Source: Galbibacter pacificus
GTDB lineage: Bacteria > Bacteroidota > Bacteroidia > Flavobacteriales > Flavobacteriaceae
Length of the DNA stretch: 64,000 nt
Direction of reading: 5' to 3'
Assembly (NCBI RefSeq): GCF_029603165.1
Contig: NZ_JAQSVC010000005.1
Span: 124,001-188,000, forward strand
A program made the position numbers and the translations under genes. Below are positions 43,085 to 52,397 of the stretch, piece after piece. Under the pieces are notes generated by a model. The model ran no database searches, was not told the origin of the DNA, and was given only the letters and a program-made list of their open reading frames with translations. Every line of letters starts with the position of its first letter. Position 1 is the first letter of the stretch.

Positions 43085-44014
43085 ATGAGCGAATTAAGTG
43101 TAAACCACTTACTGGGAATTAAATATTTAAATGAATCGGATATTCAGTTGATTTTTGAAACCGCCGATCATTTCAAAGAAGTTATCAACCGTCCAATAAA
43201 AAAGGTACCTTCACTCAGGGACATTACCATTGCTAATTTATTTTTTGAAAACAGCACAAGAACAAAGTTGTCTTTTGAATTGGCCGAAAAAAGATTGTCT
43301 GCCGATGTAATTAACTTTTCAGCGGCACAATCATCGGTGAAAAAAGGAGAAACGCTCATAGATACCGTAAACAACATCCTTTCCATGAAAGTGGACATGG
43401 TGGTTATGCGTCACCCGAATCCCGGTGCAGGGGTTTTCTTGTCTAAAAATGTAAAAGCAAGCATTGTAAATGCTGGGGATGGAGCCCATGAACACCCTAC
43501 ACAGGCTCTGTTGGACTCTTATTCCATTAGAGAAAAATTGGGCGACGTAAACGGGAAAAATATAGTTATTGTTGGCGATATTTTGCATTCAAGGGTGGCA
43601 TTGTCCAACATTTTTGCCCTAAAATTACAAGGGGCAAATGTTAAGGTGTGCGGACCAAAGACTTTAATTCCTAAATTTATAACATCTCTTGGCGTAGAAG
43701 TGGAAACCAATCTTAAAAAAGCATTGGAATGGTGTGACGTTGCCAATATGCTTCGCGTACAGAATGAGCGAATGGACATAAGTTATTTTCCCTCCACACG
43801 GGAGTACACACAACAGTTTGGCGTTAATAAGGCCTTGTTGGATTCCCTGGACAAGGAAATTGTGATCATGCACCCGGGGCCCATAAACCGCGGCGTTGAA
43901 ATAACAAGCGATGTAGCCGATTCTAAACAAGCTATTATACTTAATCAGGTTGAAAATGGGGTCGCTATAAGAATGGCTGTTATTTATTTATTAGCTTCTA
44001 AAATAAAACAGTAA
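43085..44014 (+). CDS. pyrB: Aspartate carbamoyltransferase, catalytic subunit
   Basis: Condenses carbamoyl phosphate with aspartate in pyrimidine synthesis. The 309-residue protein has the carbamoyl-phosphate motif FFENSTRTKLSFELAEKRL (about 54-72), GAHEHPTQALLDSYS (about 133-147), the aspartate-binding domain with LRVQNERMD, and HPGPINRGVEI (near 262-272). STRTK in place of the more usual STRTR is conservative. No regulatory subunit gene (pyrI) is nearby. Confidence 0.96.
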   Translation: MSELSVNHLLGIKYLNESDIQLIFETADHFKEVINRPIKKVPSLRDITIANLFFENSTRTKLSFELAEKRLSADVINFSAAQSSVKKGETLIDTVNNILSMKVDMVVMRHPNPGAGVFLSKNVKASIVNAGDGAHEHPTQALLDSYSIREKLGDVNGKNIVIVGDILHSRVALSNIFALKLQGANVKVCGPKTLIPKFITSLGVEVETNLKKALEWCDVANMLRVQNERMDISYFPSTREYTQQFGVNKALLDSLDKEIVIMHPGPINRGVEITSDVADSKQAIILNQVENGVAIRMAVIYLLASKIKQ

Positions 44015-44018
44015 GATT

Positions 44019-44351
44019 ATGATAATAGACAGACAGGAAAATACTACTGTAATTACACAAGAAAATGTATCCTTGGGCAAGTTTATAGATCGGCTTGATG
44101 AATCTTACCCCAAATACAAGAACGATCATTTAATTTTGAATTTACTGTCGCTTAGTAAATTGACAGCAAACGATTTAATGGAATTTTTAGAACTTTCAAG
44201 GGATCATAGAAAAGCGGGCAAATCATTTGTAATTGTAACAGATACTGTAAATTATAATGATGTCCATGAAGAACTGGTGGTTGCACCCACACTAAAAGAA
44301 GCATACGATGTGATTGAAATGGAAGACATAGAAAGGGATTTGGATTTTTAA
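44019..44351 (+). CDS. Small STAS-like protein upstream of rnz
   Basis: 110 residues: VITQENVSLGKFIDRLDESYPKYKNDHLILNLLSLSKLTANDLMEFLELSRDHRKAGKSFVIVTDTV, then a helix LKEAYDVIEMEDIERDLDF. The alternating strands and helices resemble a STAS/anti-anti-sigma domain, and a serine lies in the expected loop (LLSLSKL), but the similarity is moderate. It is conserved next to rnz in Bacteroidota, where it is sometimes mislabelled ribonuclease Z. Coupled to pyrB by a 4-base gap. Function unknown. Confidence 0.6.
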   Translation: MIIDRQENTTVITQENVSLGKFIDRLDESYPKYKNDHLILNLLSLSKLTANDLMEFLELSRDHRKAGKSFVIVTDTVNYNDVHEELVVAPTLKEAYDVIEMEDIERDLDF

Positions 44352-44385
44352 AAAGTATGCTAAAATACAGTGTATTGTATAAATA

Positions 44386-45300
44386 ATGAGCGAATTAAAA
44401 CTGCATATTTTAGGGTGTTACAGCGCTACGCCAAGAGCATTCACAAATCCAACGGCACAAGTATTGGAGATAAAAGGGCATCTGTTCTTGATAGATTGTG
44501 GCGAAGGAACACAAGTGCAGTTAAGGAAGCAAAAAATCAAGTTCTCCAGAATCAAGCATATTTTTATCTCGCACCTTCATGGGGACCATTTTTTTGGATT
44601 ACCGGGCCTATTGTCTACTTTTAGGCTGTTGGGGCGGGATGCGCCCATGCACGTGTATGGGCCAAAAGGCATAAAAGAGGCCGTTGTTACCATGTTGAGG
44701 GTTGGCCATGCATGGACAAATTACCCGTTAATTTTTCATGAACTTACGGCAATGGAATCAGAAATAATTTTTGAAGATGAGAAGGTAGAGGTGCATACCA
44801 TCCCGCTTACGCACAGGGTGTATACAAATGGTTTCTTGTTTAAGGAAAAGGAAGGCGATAGAAAATTGGACATCAATGCTGTTCTGAATTATAATATTGA
44901 TAAATGCTATTATCAAAATATAAAAAAGGGAAAAGATGTGGTTTTGGAAAATGGCGAGATAATCCCTAATAATTTGCTTACCAACGATCCGCTACCGCCA
45001 AAAAGTTACGCTTTCTGTAGTGATACTTCCTATAACGAAACCATAATCCCTATTATTGAAAATGCAAATGCCCTCTATCATGAATCCACGTTTTTGGAGC
45101 CCCATGAAAAGCTAGCTAAGCAAACAGGGCATTCAACAGCTTTGCAAGCTGCCTCGATAGCTAGCAAGGCCAAGGTAAAGAATTTAATATTAGGACACTA
45201 TTCTACCAGGTACAACAACATACAGGTGTTTAAAGAAGAAGCCGAACAACTTTTTAAACATGTGGAACTCGCCGAAGACGGAAAAGCATTTACTTTTTAA
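44386..45300 (+). CDS. rnz: Ribonuclease Z (tRNA 3' endonuclease)
   Basis: A metallo-beta-lactamase-fold endonuclease that trims tRNA 3' ends, important here because the tRNA gene lacks encoded CCA. The 304-residue protein has the zinc motif SHLHGDHFFGLPGLL (62-76: His63, His65, Asp67, His68), FCSDTSYNETI (later Asp ligand), and the HST motif equivalent TGHSTALQAA with a final LGHYSTRY. The start MSELKLHILGCYSATP matches bacterial RNase Z. It follows the STAS-like gene by 34 bases. Confidence 0.95.
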   Translation: MSELKLHILGCYSATPRAFTNPTAQVLEIKGHLFLIDCGEGTQVQLRKQKIKFSRIKHIFISHLHGDHFFGLPGLLSTFRLLGRDAPMHVYGPKGIKEAVVTMLRVGHAWTNYPLIFHELTAMESEIIFEDEKVEVHTIPLTHRVYTNGFLFKEKEGDRKLDINAVLNYNIDKCYYQNIKKGKDVVLENGEIIPNNLLTNDPLPPKSYAFCSDTSYNETIIPIIENANALYHESTFLEPHEKLAKQTGHSTALQAASIASKAKVKNLILGHYSTRYNNIQVFKEEAEQLFKHVELAEDGKAFTF

Positions 45301-45310
45301 AATTGGGCAT

Positions 45311-45964
45311 ATGGAAAACGAGAAAGATTTAAGCGATTACCGAAAAGTATACAATAAAAAGGAACTTTTGGAAGCCAATATCCCGGACAGCCCCATGCAG
45401 TTGTTTCAAACTTGGTTTTACGAGGTGGAAAAAAGCGGTGGTATAGACGAGGCCAATGCCATGACGGTTTCTACCATTGGTTTGGATGGTTTTCCTAAAA
45501 ACAGGGTAGTGCTGCTAAAAAAATTTAATGAGAACGGCTTTGTTTTTTATAGCAACTACAATAGTGAAAAAGGGAAAGCAATTGCAGCAAATCCCAATGT
45601 TTGCCTCTCCTTTTTTTGGCCCAATATGGAGCGGCAGGTAATTGTTAAAGGAAAAGCTGCAAAAATAGCCCCCAACCTTTCAGATGGATATTTTGAATCC
45701 CGTCCAAGAGGAAGTCAATTAGGAGCAATTGTTTCCCATCAAAGTGAAGTATTGGCCTCTAGGGAAGCACTGGAAGCTAAATTAAAAAACCTTGAAAAAG
45801 CATATCTGGGGAAAGAAATAACCCGCCCCGATTACTGGGGGGGGTATATTGTCTCTCCACATGCCATAGAATTCTGGCAAGGAAGACCGAATAGACTTCA
45901 CGATAGAATAAGATTTATCTTACAAAAAAATCATGATTGGCTAATTCAGCGGTTAAACCCCTGA
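45311..45964 (+). CDS. pdxH: Pyridoxamine 5'-phosphate oxidase
   Basis: An FMN enzyme oxidising pyridoxine or pyridoxamine 5'-phosphate to pyridoxal phosphate. Start MENEKDLSDYRKVY at 45311, 10 bases after rnz; an upstream in-frame start inside rnz was rejected. The 217-residue protein has NAMTVSTIGLDGFPKNRVVLLKK, FVFYSNYNSEKGKAI, WPNMERQVIVKGKA, SRPRGSQLGAIVS, and the C-terminal FWQGRPNRLHDRIRF with the conserved RLHDR. It is the last gene of the pyrR operon. Confidence 0.96.
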   Translation: MENEKDLSDYRKVYNKKELLEANIPDSPMQLFQTWFYEVEKSGGIDEANAMTVSTIGLDGFPKNRVVLLKKFNENGFVFYSNYNSEKGKAIAANPNVCLSFFWPNMERQVIVKGKAAKIAPNLSDGYFESRPRGSQLGAIVSHQSEVLASREALEAKLKNLEKAYLGKEITRPDYWGGYIVSPHAIEFWQGRPNRLHDRIRFILQKNHDWLIQRLNP

Positions 45965-46061
45965 TAAAACATGCATTTCGTCGATTTTTTAGGCATTTCA
46001 TAGATGAGACATTTTGATATTTGCTAATTTAGCAAAACCAAATCTTAAAAAGAATCTTACT

Positions 46062-46559
46062 ATGAATGCGCCAACCAAAGCCATGGTAGTTATTTTGCTA
46101 CTGGTGTCTTATTCATCTTTCTATTCTTGTAGCCCAGATGAAATTGAGACCGTAGACGAACTGAATGCTGAAAATGCGGTTACATATATTAAAATTGAAG
46201 ATGAAGTCCTCAATTTAATCAACGAGTACCGAATTGGTAAAAACCTTTCTCCTTTAGAAAAGCTCAACATAATATCTCAAGAAGCCAAAGTTCATACAGA
46301 GCACATGATTGCTGAAGATGAAATATGCCATCATTTTTTTGCAGACAGGGAACACAACCTTCATTATAACGCAGATGCAGTGGCTGTTGGGGAAAACGTA
46401 GGGTATGGCTATCATACGGCTAAAGGTATTGTTGAGGCTTGGCTGGAAAGCGAGTCTCATAAAAAAAACATTGAGGGAAATTATACAGCCATGGGCATAT
46501 CGGCCATCCAAAATAAAAAGGGAGATTATTTCTACACTAATATTTTTGTAAGGCGTTAG
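46062..46559 (+). CDS. CAP-domain lipoprotein (SCP-like)
   Basis: I used ATG 46062 because it begins a lipoprotein signal (VVILLLVSYSSFYSCSPD). The 165-residue protein carries a CAP/SCP domain from about 50 (VLNLINEYRIGKNLSPLEKLN, AKVHTEHM, CHHFFADRE, AVGENVGYGYHTAKGIVEAWLESESHKKNIEGNYTAMGI). Residues typical of the family cavity (the His in VHTEHM, GEN and SHKKNI) are present. Bacterial CAP proteins have uncertain roles, with some binding lipids or cell-wall material. It is monocistronic and anchored by the lipid. Confidence 0.85.
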   Translation: MNAPTKAMVVILLLVSYSSFYSCSPDEIETVDELNAENAVTYIKIEDEVLNLINEYRIGKNLSPLEKLNIISQEAKVHTEHMIAEDEICHHFFADREHNLHYNADAVAVGENVGYGYHTAKGIVEAWLESESHKKNIEGNYTAMGISAIQNKKGDYFYTNIFVRR

Positions 46560-46638
46560 TAGTTATTAAGCTGGGCTTGATTTTTCTGATTTTGTCAAAG
46601 TGCTTTCAGTTTAATTCATAAACAAAAGTGTTATGAGG

Positions 46639-48546
46639 TTATTTCATTTTAAGCACAATAAAATCTGTTCTTCTGTTTTTTTGGTGCTCGGGTTCTTCAC
46701 AAGCAACCCCGTCGGAGCAGCCATTGGTTAGTCTACGTTCTCCATATCCTTTATGGGCTATAACGCGTTCTTTGGTCAGGCCCTTACTTATTAAATAGTC
46801 GTAGGTGGCATTGGCCCGGTCTATAGACAGCCTGTCGTTGTACGAAAGCGACCCCCGTGAATCGGTATGCGATTCTATTTTCATTACCATTTCTGGATAT
46901 TCGGCAGTCATCAAGTTTACAATTTTGTCCAGTTCTTTTGCGGCGTCCGGCCGGATATTGTATTTATCGAAGTCAAAATAAATAGTATTCAATCCTGCCA
47001 ATATCTTAATGTCTGTTAAGGGAACCAATTGAAGGTTTACCACAATTTCGGTGATTTTTTTTCCGATATTTTTTGAAGTAAATATCTTTGTTTTATCGGT
47101 ATATTTTTCTTGGCTTGCAGAAATACTATAATCCTTTCTCCGATCGATATTTATTTCATAATAGCCGTTTTCATCGGTTAATAGATAAGCAATTTCGCTA
47201 CCAAGGTTATTTTTAAGACTGATTTTTGCATTGGGAATGGGTTTCCCGTTTATGGAATCTGAAACGACCCCTTTTAGCATGAGGGGCAAAACAGTTTCAA
47301 AGGCATAAATATCGTCATTGCCAATTTTATTATTTCTATTGGATGCCATATAGCCGGAAAGGCCATCAGAAAACATAAAAAATGAAAAATCGTCTTTTTT
47401 GCTGTTAATGGGTTCGCCCAGGTTAACGATATCTGTAATTTCGTTTTCTTCGTTTTTTATGGTTCCATAAATATCCAAAAGTCCAATACCTTCATGTCCG
47501 TCCGACGAAAAAAACAGGGTTCCTTCAGAATTGATAAAAGGAAATAATTCTTCGCCTTCGGTATTAACTATAGGACCTAAATTTTCGGGAGTACCAAAAG
47601 TCCCGTTTTCTTGGATGGTCACTTTGTAAATATCGGCTTTTCCATGTCCACCGGGCATATCCGATGAAAAGTACAACAACTTTCCGTCGTTGCTAAGTGC
47701 TGGATGCGATACCGAATAATTAGCGTTGTTAAAAGGCATATCGGTTATATTTGTCCATTTTCCGTTTACCAGGCTCGCTTTGTAAATTTGTAAATGGTTT
47801 ACGCCTTTTTGGTCCCTTTCGTTATGGTTTTGATAATAATTGTTTCTGGAAAAATACATGGTTTTCCCATCTGAAGAAATAGAGATGGGCCCTTCGTGAA
47901 ATTTGGTGTTAATATCGCCAACAACGGGTGTTACGGTATTTAGGGAATCGTTGAGGTTTATGGTGTACATGTCCAGAAATGGCTGCTCGTTCCAGCTGTA
48001 TACTTTTTTTGGGTTTTGTGTCCCATTTTTGGCAGAAATATAATAAAGTATGTCACCAAACCTATATGCTCCAAAATCGCTGTATTCGGTATTAAAATTA
48101 ACATCTTGAAGCGTATATTTTGTTTGTACGTTAAAAAGTACGGGTTTCTCTTTTTTTAGTTCCCTTACCATTTTATTTTTTCCGCCTTCTTTTTTAAACT
48201 TTTTCAACCAGGTATCGGCTTCTTCATATTCTCCAAGCCCCCTTAATACAACCGCATAATTGTAATAATAATCAATTGGTATGTTTGGTTGCTGTATTGC
48301 TTTTTTATAATAAATAGCTGCATTCTCTGGGTCCCGAAGCATAAAATAGCAGTCTGCCAGTTTACGCTCGGCATAGGCTACATTGTAATTATTATCAATA
48401 AGTTCTTTATAGGTCTGAGAAGATTTTATAAACGAATACTTGTTAAACAGGGCATCAGCCTTTTTTTGTTTTCCATACTGTGCATTCAGTGAAAAGCCTT
48501 CTAGAAAAAGAAAAAGTACAAAACTATATCGTAGCAATGTTTTCAT
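46639..48546 (-). CDS. OmpA-family protein with TPR, PD40 and carboxypeptidase-regulatory domains (T9SS-associated)
   Basis: 635 residues. A signal peptide (about 1-22, GFSLNA) is followed by TPR-like repeats (about 25-125). A beta-propeller of PD40/WD40-like repeats is next (about 150-420, e.g. FHEGPISISSDGKTMYFSRN, HPALSNDGKLLYFSSD, EELFPFINSEGTLFFSSD). A carboxypeptidase-regulatory domain covers about 425-500. The OmpA peptidoglycan-binding domain is C-terminal (about 515-635, IYFDFDKYNIRPDAAKELDKIV, SHTDSRGSLSYNDRLSIDRA). This build is shared with PorE-type T9SS proteins and it follows a SprF-type gene, so it likely anchors a T9SS-linked surface complex to peptidoglycan. Confidence 0.85.
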   Translation of the reverse strand: MKTLLRYSFVLFLFLEGFSLNAQYGKQKKADALFNKYSFIKSSQTYKELIDNNYNVAYAERKLADCYFMLRDPENAAIYYKKAIQQPNIPIDYYYNYAVVLRGLGEYEEADTWLKKFKKEGGKNKMVRELKKEKPVLFNVQTKYTLQDVNFNTEYSDFGAYRFGDILYYISAKNGTQNPKKVYSWNEQPFLDMYTINLNDSLNTVTPVVGDINTKFHEGPISISSDGKTMYFSRNNYYQNHNERDQKGVNHLQIYKASLVNGKWTNITDMPFNNANYSVSHPALSNDGKLLYFSSDMPGGHGKADIYKVTIQENGTFGTPENLGPIVNTEGEELFPFINSEGTLFFSSDGHEGIGLLDIYGTIKNEENEITDIVNLGEPINSKKDDFSFFMFSDGLSGYMASNRNNKIGNDDIYAFETVLPLMLKGVVSDSINGKPIPNAKISLKNNLGSEIAYLLTDENGYYEINIDRRKDYSISASQEKYTDKTKIFTSKNIGKKITEIVVNLQLVPLTDIKILAGLNTIYFDFDKYNIRPDAAKELDKIVNLMTAEYPEMVMKIESHTDSRGSLSYNDRLSIDRANATYDYLISKGLTKERVIAHKGYGERRLTNGCSDGVACEEPEHQKNRRTDFIVLKMK

Positions 48547-48557
48547 GGTAGTAAATT

Positions 48558-49481
48558 TTAGAAATAGCGAGGCGATTTATATTTGGCATTGTTGAATTTT
48601 AGTTCGAACATGAGTAATATTTCATGCGTTCCGGAAGTATAGGGGCGAATATCCGAAATGGGTTGTTCGTAGGTATAGCCAATTCTCCATTGTGGCGTAA
48701 CCTGAAAATCTATAAGCACGGCAGCGGCATCATCAACGCGGTATGCTGCACCGATCCACATTTTTTCGTAAAAAAGAAAATTGCCGGTAAAGTCGTATGC
48801 CATTGAGCTTCCATTGGTTGCCTTGATTAAAAAGGCGGGCTTAAACTTAATGTCTTTGCTCAGCGTAAATACGTACCCTCCGGTTAAGTAGTAGCCAATT
48901 CTTTCTGATGCTTCAAATTCTTCTTCTTTATTATAATCGGTTGTAAATATCCTTGGAGATGATAGGCCCATGTACCATTTATTGGAATGCCAGTAAATAC
49001 CAAGCCCCATGTTTGGGCTCCAATGATTTGAAATATTGTTAAAATATGGGTCGTTTATAATACTGGGATCGCTCAATAGGTCATTGTCCAGCTCATAATG
49101 CGTAAAGCCCGCTTTGAGTCCGAATGCCAGCTCTGTATTTTCCCCGGTCCTTATGGTATACGAAAAATCGCCATACAAATAAGAAAAACGTTCGTAGCCC
49201 AGTTCGTCTCTTATAAAAGACATTCCCACACCAATTTTATCATTCCGTAAAGGGGAATTAGCAGAAACCGTAAGTGTTTTTGGACCGCCGTTAAAACCGT
49301 TCCATTGGCTTCTATGAAGAGCCACAATGCTCAAGGCTTCCCTGCTTCCTGCATAGGCCGGGTTTATGGCAACGGTATTATACATATATTGCGTAAATTG
49401 AGGAAGTTGCTGGGCGGCCATTGAAGCTGAAAGCAACAGGGCAAAAGTTAGTAATGAGGTGTTTTTTTTAATAATGTCCAT
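48558..49481 (-). CDS. PorP/SprF-family type IX secretion membrane protein
   Basis: 307 residues. The signal peptide ends SASMAAQ. The body begins LPQFTQYMYNTVAINPAYAGSREALSIVALHRSQWNGFNGGPKTL, the hallmark of the PorP/SprF family, with outer-membrane beta-barrel character throughout and a terminal LLMFELKFNNAKYKSPRYF. SprF-like proteins work with a neighbouring large adhesin or cargo whose tail is type B; the adhesin gene ends 6 bases upstream. They are thought to help attach the cargo to the surface. Confidence 0.93.
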   Translation of the reverse strand: MDIIKKNTSLLTFALLLSASMAAQQLPQFTQYMYNTVAINPAYAGSREALSIVALHRSQWNGFNGGPKTLTVSANSPLRNDKIGVGMSFIRDELGYERFSYLYGDFSYTIRTGENTELAFGLKAGFTHYELDNDLLSDPSIINDPYFNNISNHWSPNMGLGIYWHSNKWYMGLSSPRIFTTDYNKEEEFEASERIGYYLTGGYVFTLSKDIKFKPAFLIKATNGSSMAYDFTGNFLFYEKMWIGAAYRVDDAAAVLIDFQVTPQWRIGYTYEQPISDIRPYTSGTHEILLMFELKFNNAKYKSPRYF

Positions 49482-49487
49482 AATGAT

Positions 49488-52097
49488 TTATTTGGAGCTA
49501 GTGCCTACGTAGATGTATCCTTTAATTGGGTCGTAGCCACTTTCGAGAATATTCAAAATATAAAAATAAGTTCCGGCGGGAATTTGAGACGAGACACCGA
49601 TACCCGATGTAGCGTAACCGTTCCAATTGTTTTGGTAATTATCCGATTGAAAAACCTCGGCCCCCCACCTATTAAAAACCTGCAAGGTCATGGTAAAACC
49701 ACATTCTTCTATTCCGGTTACGGTAAAATACTCATTATAGGGGTCGCCATTGGGTGTAATTGCTTTGGATATAACCAGTTCGTTGGTAGAATTACACGGT
49801 AAAACCACGCAGTCGTCATGTACAATTATTTGAATGATTAACGGCGGTATACAATTATTGCTGGGCACAAAAGTAATTTCGTAATTACCGATAGCTGTTT
49901 TTGAAGGATCGAAAAAATTATCCATTAGCGAAGGGTTTCCGCTTGCCACTTCCCAAGTTCCTTCTTTGGTGTAATTATTGGGAAATAATTCAAAGAGGTC
50001 AAAAGTGGCATCATCTATGCATAATTTTAATTCCACAGGCTCTATTGGAGTTATGTTTTGAGGCCTTATATGAATGTTTTGTGTAAACACTGCCTCATTT
50101 TCACAATTATCGGTAACGTTCCATGTTCTAATAATGTCGTAATCTTCTCCTTCGGAAGTAAAATTGGACAATTCCTCAAAAGTTACATTAAGATTTGTAT
50201 TGCAGCCATCGTCAAACATGAGGACAGGAGCGGTGGGAATATCGCCACAAGTAATGGTAATATCTTTTTCATAACTAGAAGCCAATATAGGCGCTTCGTT
50301 GTCTTCAATGGTAATGGTCTGCGTGTGTACTGTTTGGTTGTTCGAGCAGTCCTTGACAGTCCATGTTCTTGTAACGGTGCTGATGCCACAATCGTTATTG
50401 GTAGTTGTTTCATCAAAAGAAACTTCAGCATTACCGCTACAATTATCGTTGGCGGTCAATGTCACGGCCTCTGGAATTGCGTTGCACGCCACGGTAATAT
50501 CCTGTGGCAGTTCCTCAACAAAAACGGGCGCTTCGTTGTCTTCAACGGTAATGGTCTGTGTGTGTACTGTTTGGTTGTTCGAGCAGTCCTTGGCAGTCCA
50601 TGTTCTTGTAATGGTGCTGATGCCACAATCGTTATTGGTAGTTGTTTCATCAAAAGAAACTTCAGCATTACCGCTACAATTTTCGTTGGCGGTCAATGTC
50701 ACGGCCTCTGGGATTGCGTTGCACGCCACGGTAATATCCTGTGGCAGTTCCTCAACAAAAACGGGCGCTTCGTTGTCTTCAATGGTAATGGTCTGCGTGT
50801 GTACTGTTTGGTTGTTCGAGCAGTCCTTGGCAGTCCATGTTCTTGTAACGGTGCTGGAGCCACAATCGTTATTGGTAGTTGTTTCATCAAAAGAAACTTC
50901 AGCATTACCGCTACAATTATCGTTGGCGGTCAATGTCACGGCCTCTGGAATTGCATTGCACGCCACGGTAATATCCTGTGGCAGTTCTTCAACAAAAACG
51001 GGTGCTTCGTTGTCTTCAATGGTAAAAATTGCAGCTGTATTTATTTTATCGCAGCCATTGCTTGCAGTAAAAGTAACTTCAATAAATTTTGTATTTCCGC
51101 AGATGGTTACCCATTCGCATTCGGTAAAATTATTGGTCCAAGTAATTGGACACTCGCTATCGGCAATTGCATTTGCATTGCTGTCCAGCCATACCTGAAG
51201 CTCAATATCTATATCTTCATTGCAGGTAATATGTTGATTTTGGGCAACATTTATAAAGTTTAATGCCGTTTTTTCGGGAACCGTAAATATAGCGTTGCAT
51301 TCTCTTCTTGTCCCACAATCGTCGGTTACAATATAGTTAATAATTGTTTCACCGCCACAAATAGTAGGCGCTATAACGTCCAAGCCTTCTTCTTTCGGGT
51401 TGGTTCCTCCAATGAAACGGAACTCTTTTAACCACTCTTCAAACTTTGCATCAATTGCCTTTTGGGTCAAACAATTTTCAACGGTCATGGATTCCGGATG
51501 ATAAATGGACAGATACTCACCTCCGCCTATTTTAACGGTTTTAGAAATTTCGCATCCTTTGGCATCTTTTACCAAAATGATATAGGTCCCTTTTTTTAGG
51601 TTTTCAAATAAATGAGAGCTGAAAAAAGTTTGACCGCCGTCAATAGAATAGTTATAAGGAGGGGCACATCCGCTAGCGGTTATTTTTATACTGCCTTCTT
51701 CGGTGTTGTAACATATATTATCGGTTGTTTCGGTTTCTATGGTGAAGTTTTCGGGCTTTGTAACTGTTTTCGATTCTTTATGTACTTGCACGCCATTGTC
51801 GTAAACACAAAAGGTATAAGTGCCCACACTTAGGCCGGTTTGGTCTTTTTGGCCATCAACAAGGCCATTACCGTTATTTGTGGTCCATTTATAGGTAAGC
51901 GTTCCCGTATTACCCGTTATTTCAAGGGTTATGCTTCCGTCGTTTGATGCTTCATTGTTGATCACACAACTTACGTTGGTAACGGTTGCTTTTATGGAGC
52001 ATCCCGGTACATTTGGAAAGATTTCAAGATTGTTGCCTGCATTTAAGGAAAGGCACCAACAAAACATCGAAATGATAAAAAGATTTATTATTTTCAT
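49488..52097 (-). CDS. Large secreted repeat protein with gliding-motility/T9SS type B C-terminal domain
   Basis: 869 residues. A signal peptide (1-20) is followed by Ig/SprB-like repeat segments (about 30-200, e.g. TGNTGTLTYKWTTNNGNG, PPYNYSIDGGQTFFS). Cys-rich HYR-like domains follow; three of them are almost identical (79 residues each, EDNEAPVFVEELPQDITVACN start). The C-terminal domain (from about 775: ITPNGDPYNEYFTVTGIEECG, VFNRWGAEVFQSDNYQNNWNG, GTYFYILNI) is the T9SS type B sorting signal typical of SprB-like proteins. It heads the operon with SprF-type and OmpA-type genes, the standard unit for a surface adhesin. Confidence 0.92.
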   Translation of the reverse strand: MKIINLFIISMFCWCLSLNAGNNLEIFPNVPGCSIKATVTNVSCVINNEASNDGSITLEITGNTGTLTYKWTTNNGNGLVDGQKDQTGLSVGTYTFCVYDNGVQVHKESKTVTKPENFTIETETTDNICYNTEEGSIKITASGCAPPYNYSIDGGQTFFSSHLFENLKKGTYIILVKDAKGCEISKTVKIGGGEYLSIYHPESMTVENCLTQKAIDAKFEEWLKEFRFIGGTNPKEEGLDVIAPTICGGETIINYIVTDDCGTRRECNAIFTVPEKTALNFINVAQNQHITCNEDIDIELQVWLDSNANAIADSECPITWTNNFTECEWVTICGNTKFIEVTFTASNGCDKINTAAIFTIEDNEAPVFVEELPQDITVACNAIPEAVTLTANDNCSGNAEVSFDETTTNNDCGSSTVTRTWTAKDCSNNQTVHTQTITIEDNEAPVFVEELPQDITVACNAIPEAVTLTANENCSGNAEVSFDETTTNNDCGISTITRTWTAKDCSNNQTVHTQTITVEDNEAPVFVEELPQDITVACNAIPEAVTLTANDNCSGNAEVSFDETTTNNDCGISTVTRTWTVKDCSNNQTVHTQTITIEDNEAPILASSYEKDITITCGDIPTAPVLMFDDGCNTNLNVTFEELSNFTSEGEDYDIIRTWNVTDNCENEAVFTQNIHIRPQNITPIEPVELKLCIDDATFDLFELFPNNYTKEGTWEVASGNPSLMDNFFDPSKTAIGNYEITFVPSNNCIPPLIIQIIVHDDCVVLPCNSTNELVISKAITPNGDPYNEYFTVTGIEECGFTMTLQVFNRWGAEVFQSDNYQNNWNGYATSGIGVSSQIPAGTYFYILNILESGYDPIKGYIYVGTSSK
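50290..51000 (-). repeat. Three tandem 237-base repeats encoding HYR-like domains
   Basis: Units of exactly 237 bases (79 codons) repeat three times within the T9SS cargo gene, with only a few base changes. A fourth, diverged unit follows. Their antisense strand also lacks stops, giving false open frames there. Confidence 0.9.
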
Positions 52098-52397
52098 TCT
52101 ACTATACAGATTTACTGCAAGTAGTTAAGTAAGATAAATCTGGGGTGTTTATCCCATATTTTTATTTGAAAAAGCAGTGTTAAGAAGTAGTGGCCAAAGC
52201 TTGAAATTTACTTTAGCAAAAAGAGGTTTGGGTTGGTTTATTGATAGCTAAATTCGTAAGAATAAACAATCAACTAAAAAAAAAATGATGAAGTGTTTTT
52301 TATAATCGTTAATGTGGAAGGCATATATAATTAGTTGGTTGAGCTGTATATATTTAACGATGAACGGTATCTGTTTAAAGAGGTAAAATTGATTAAA
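52098..52397. other. 300-base divergent intergenic region
   Basis: AT-rich, no gene or strong hairpin. It holds promoters for the T9SS cargo operon (leftward) and the sixA-ppk1-ppx operon (rightward). I see no exact TAnnTTTG box close to either start. Confidence 0.35.

Noticed and set aside
50058-51263. Long plus-strand open frames (401 and 299 codons) opposite the T9SS cargo gene
   Set aside because: They arise from the 237-base repeats; the encoded residues are Cys- and Val-rich repeats without domain features, and the minus-strand gene has a signal peptide, domains and sorting tail.
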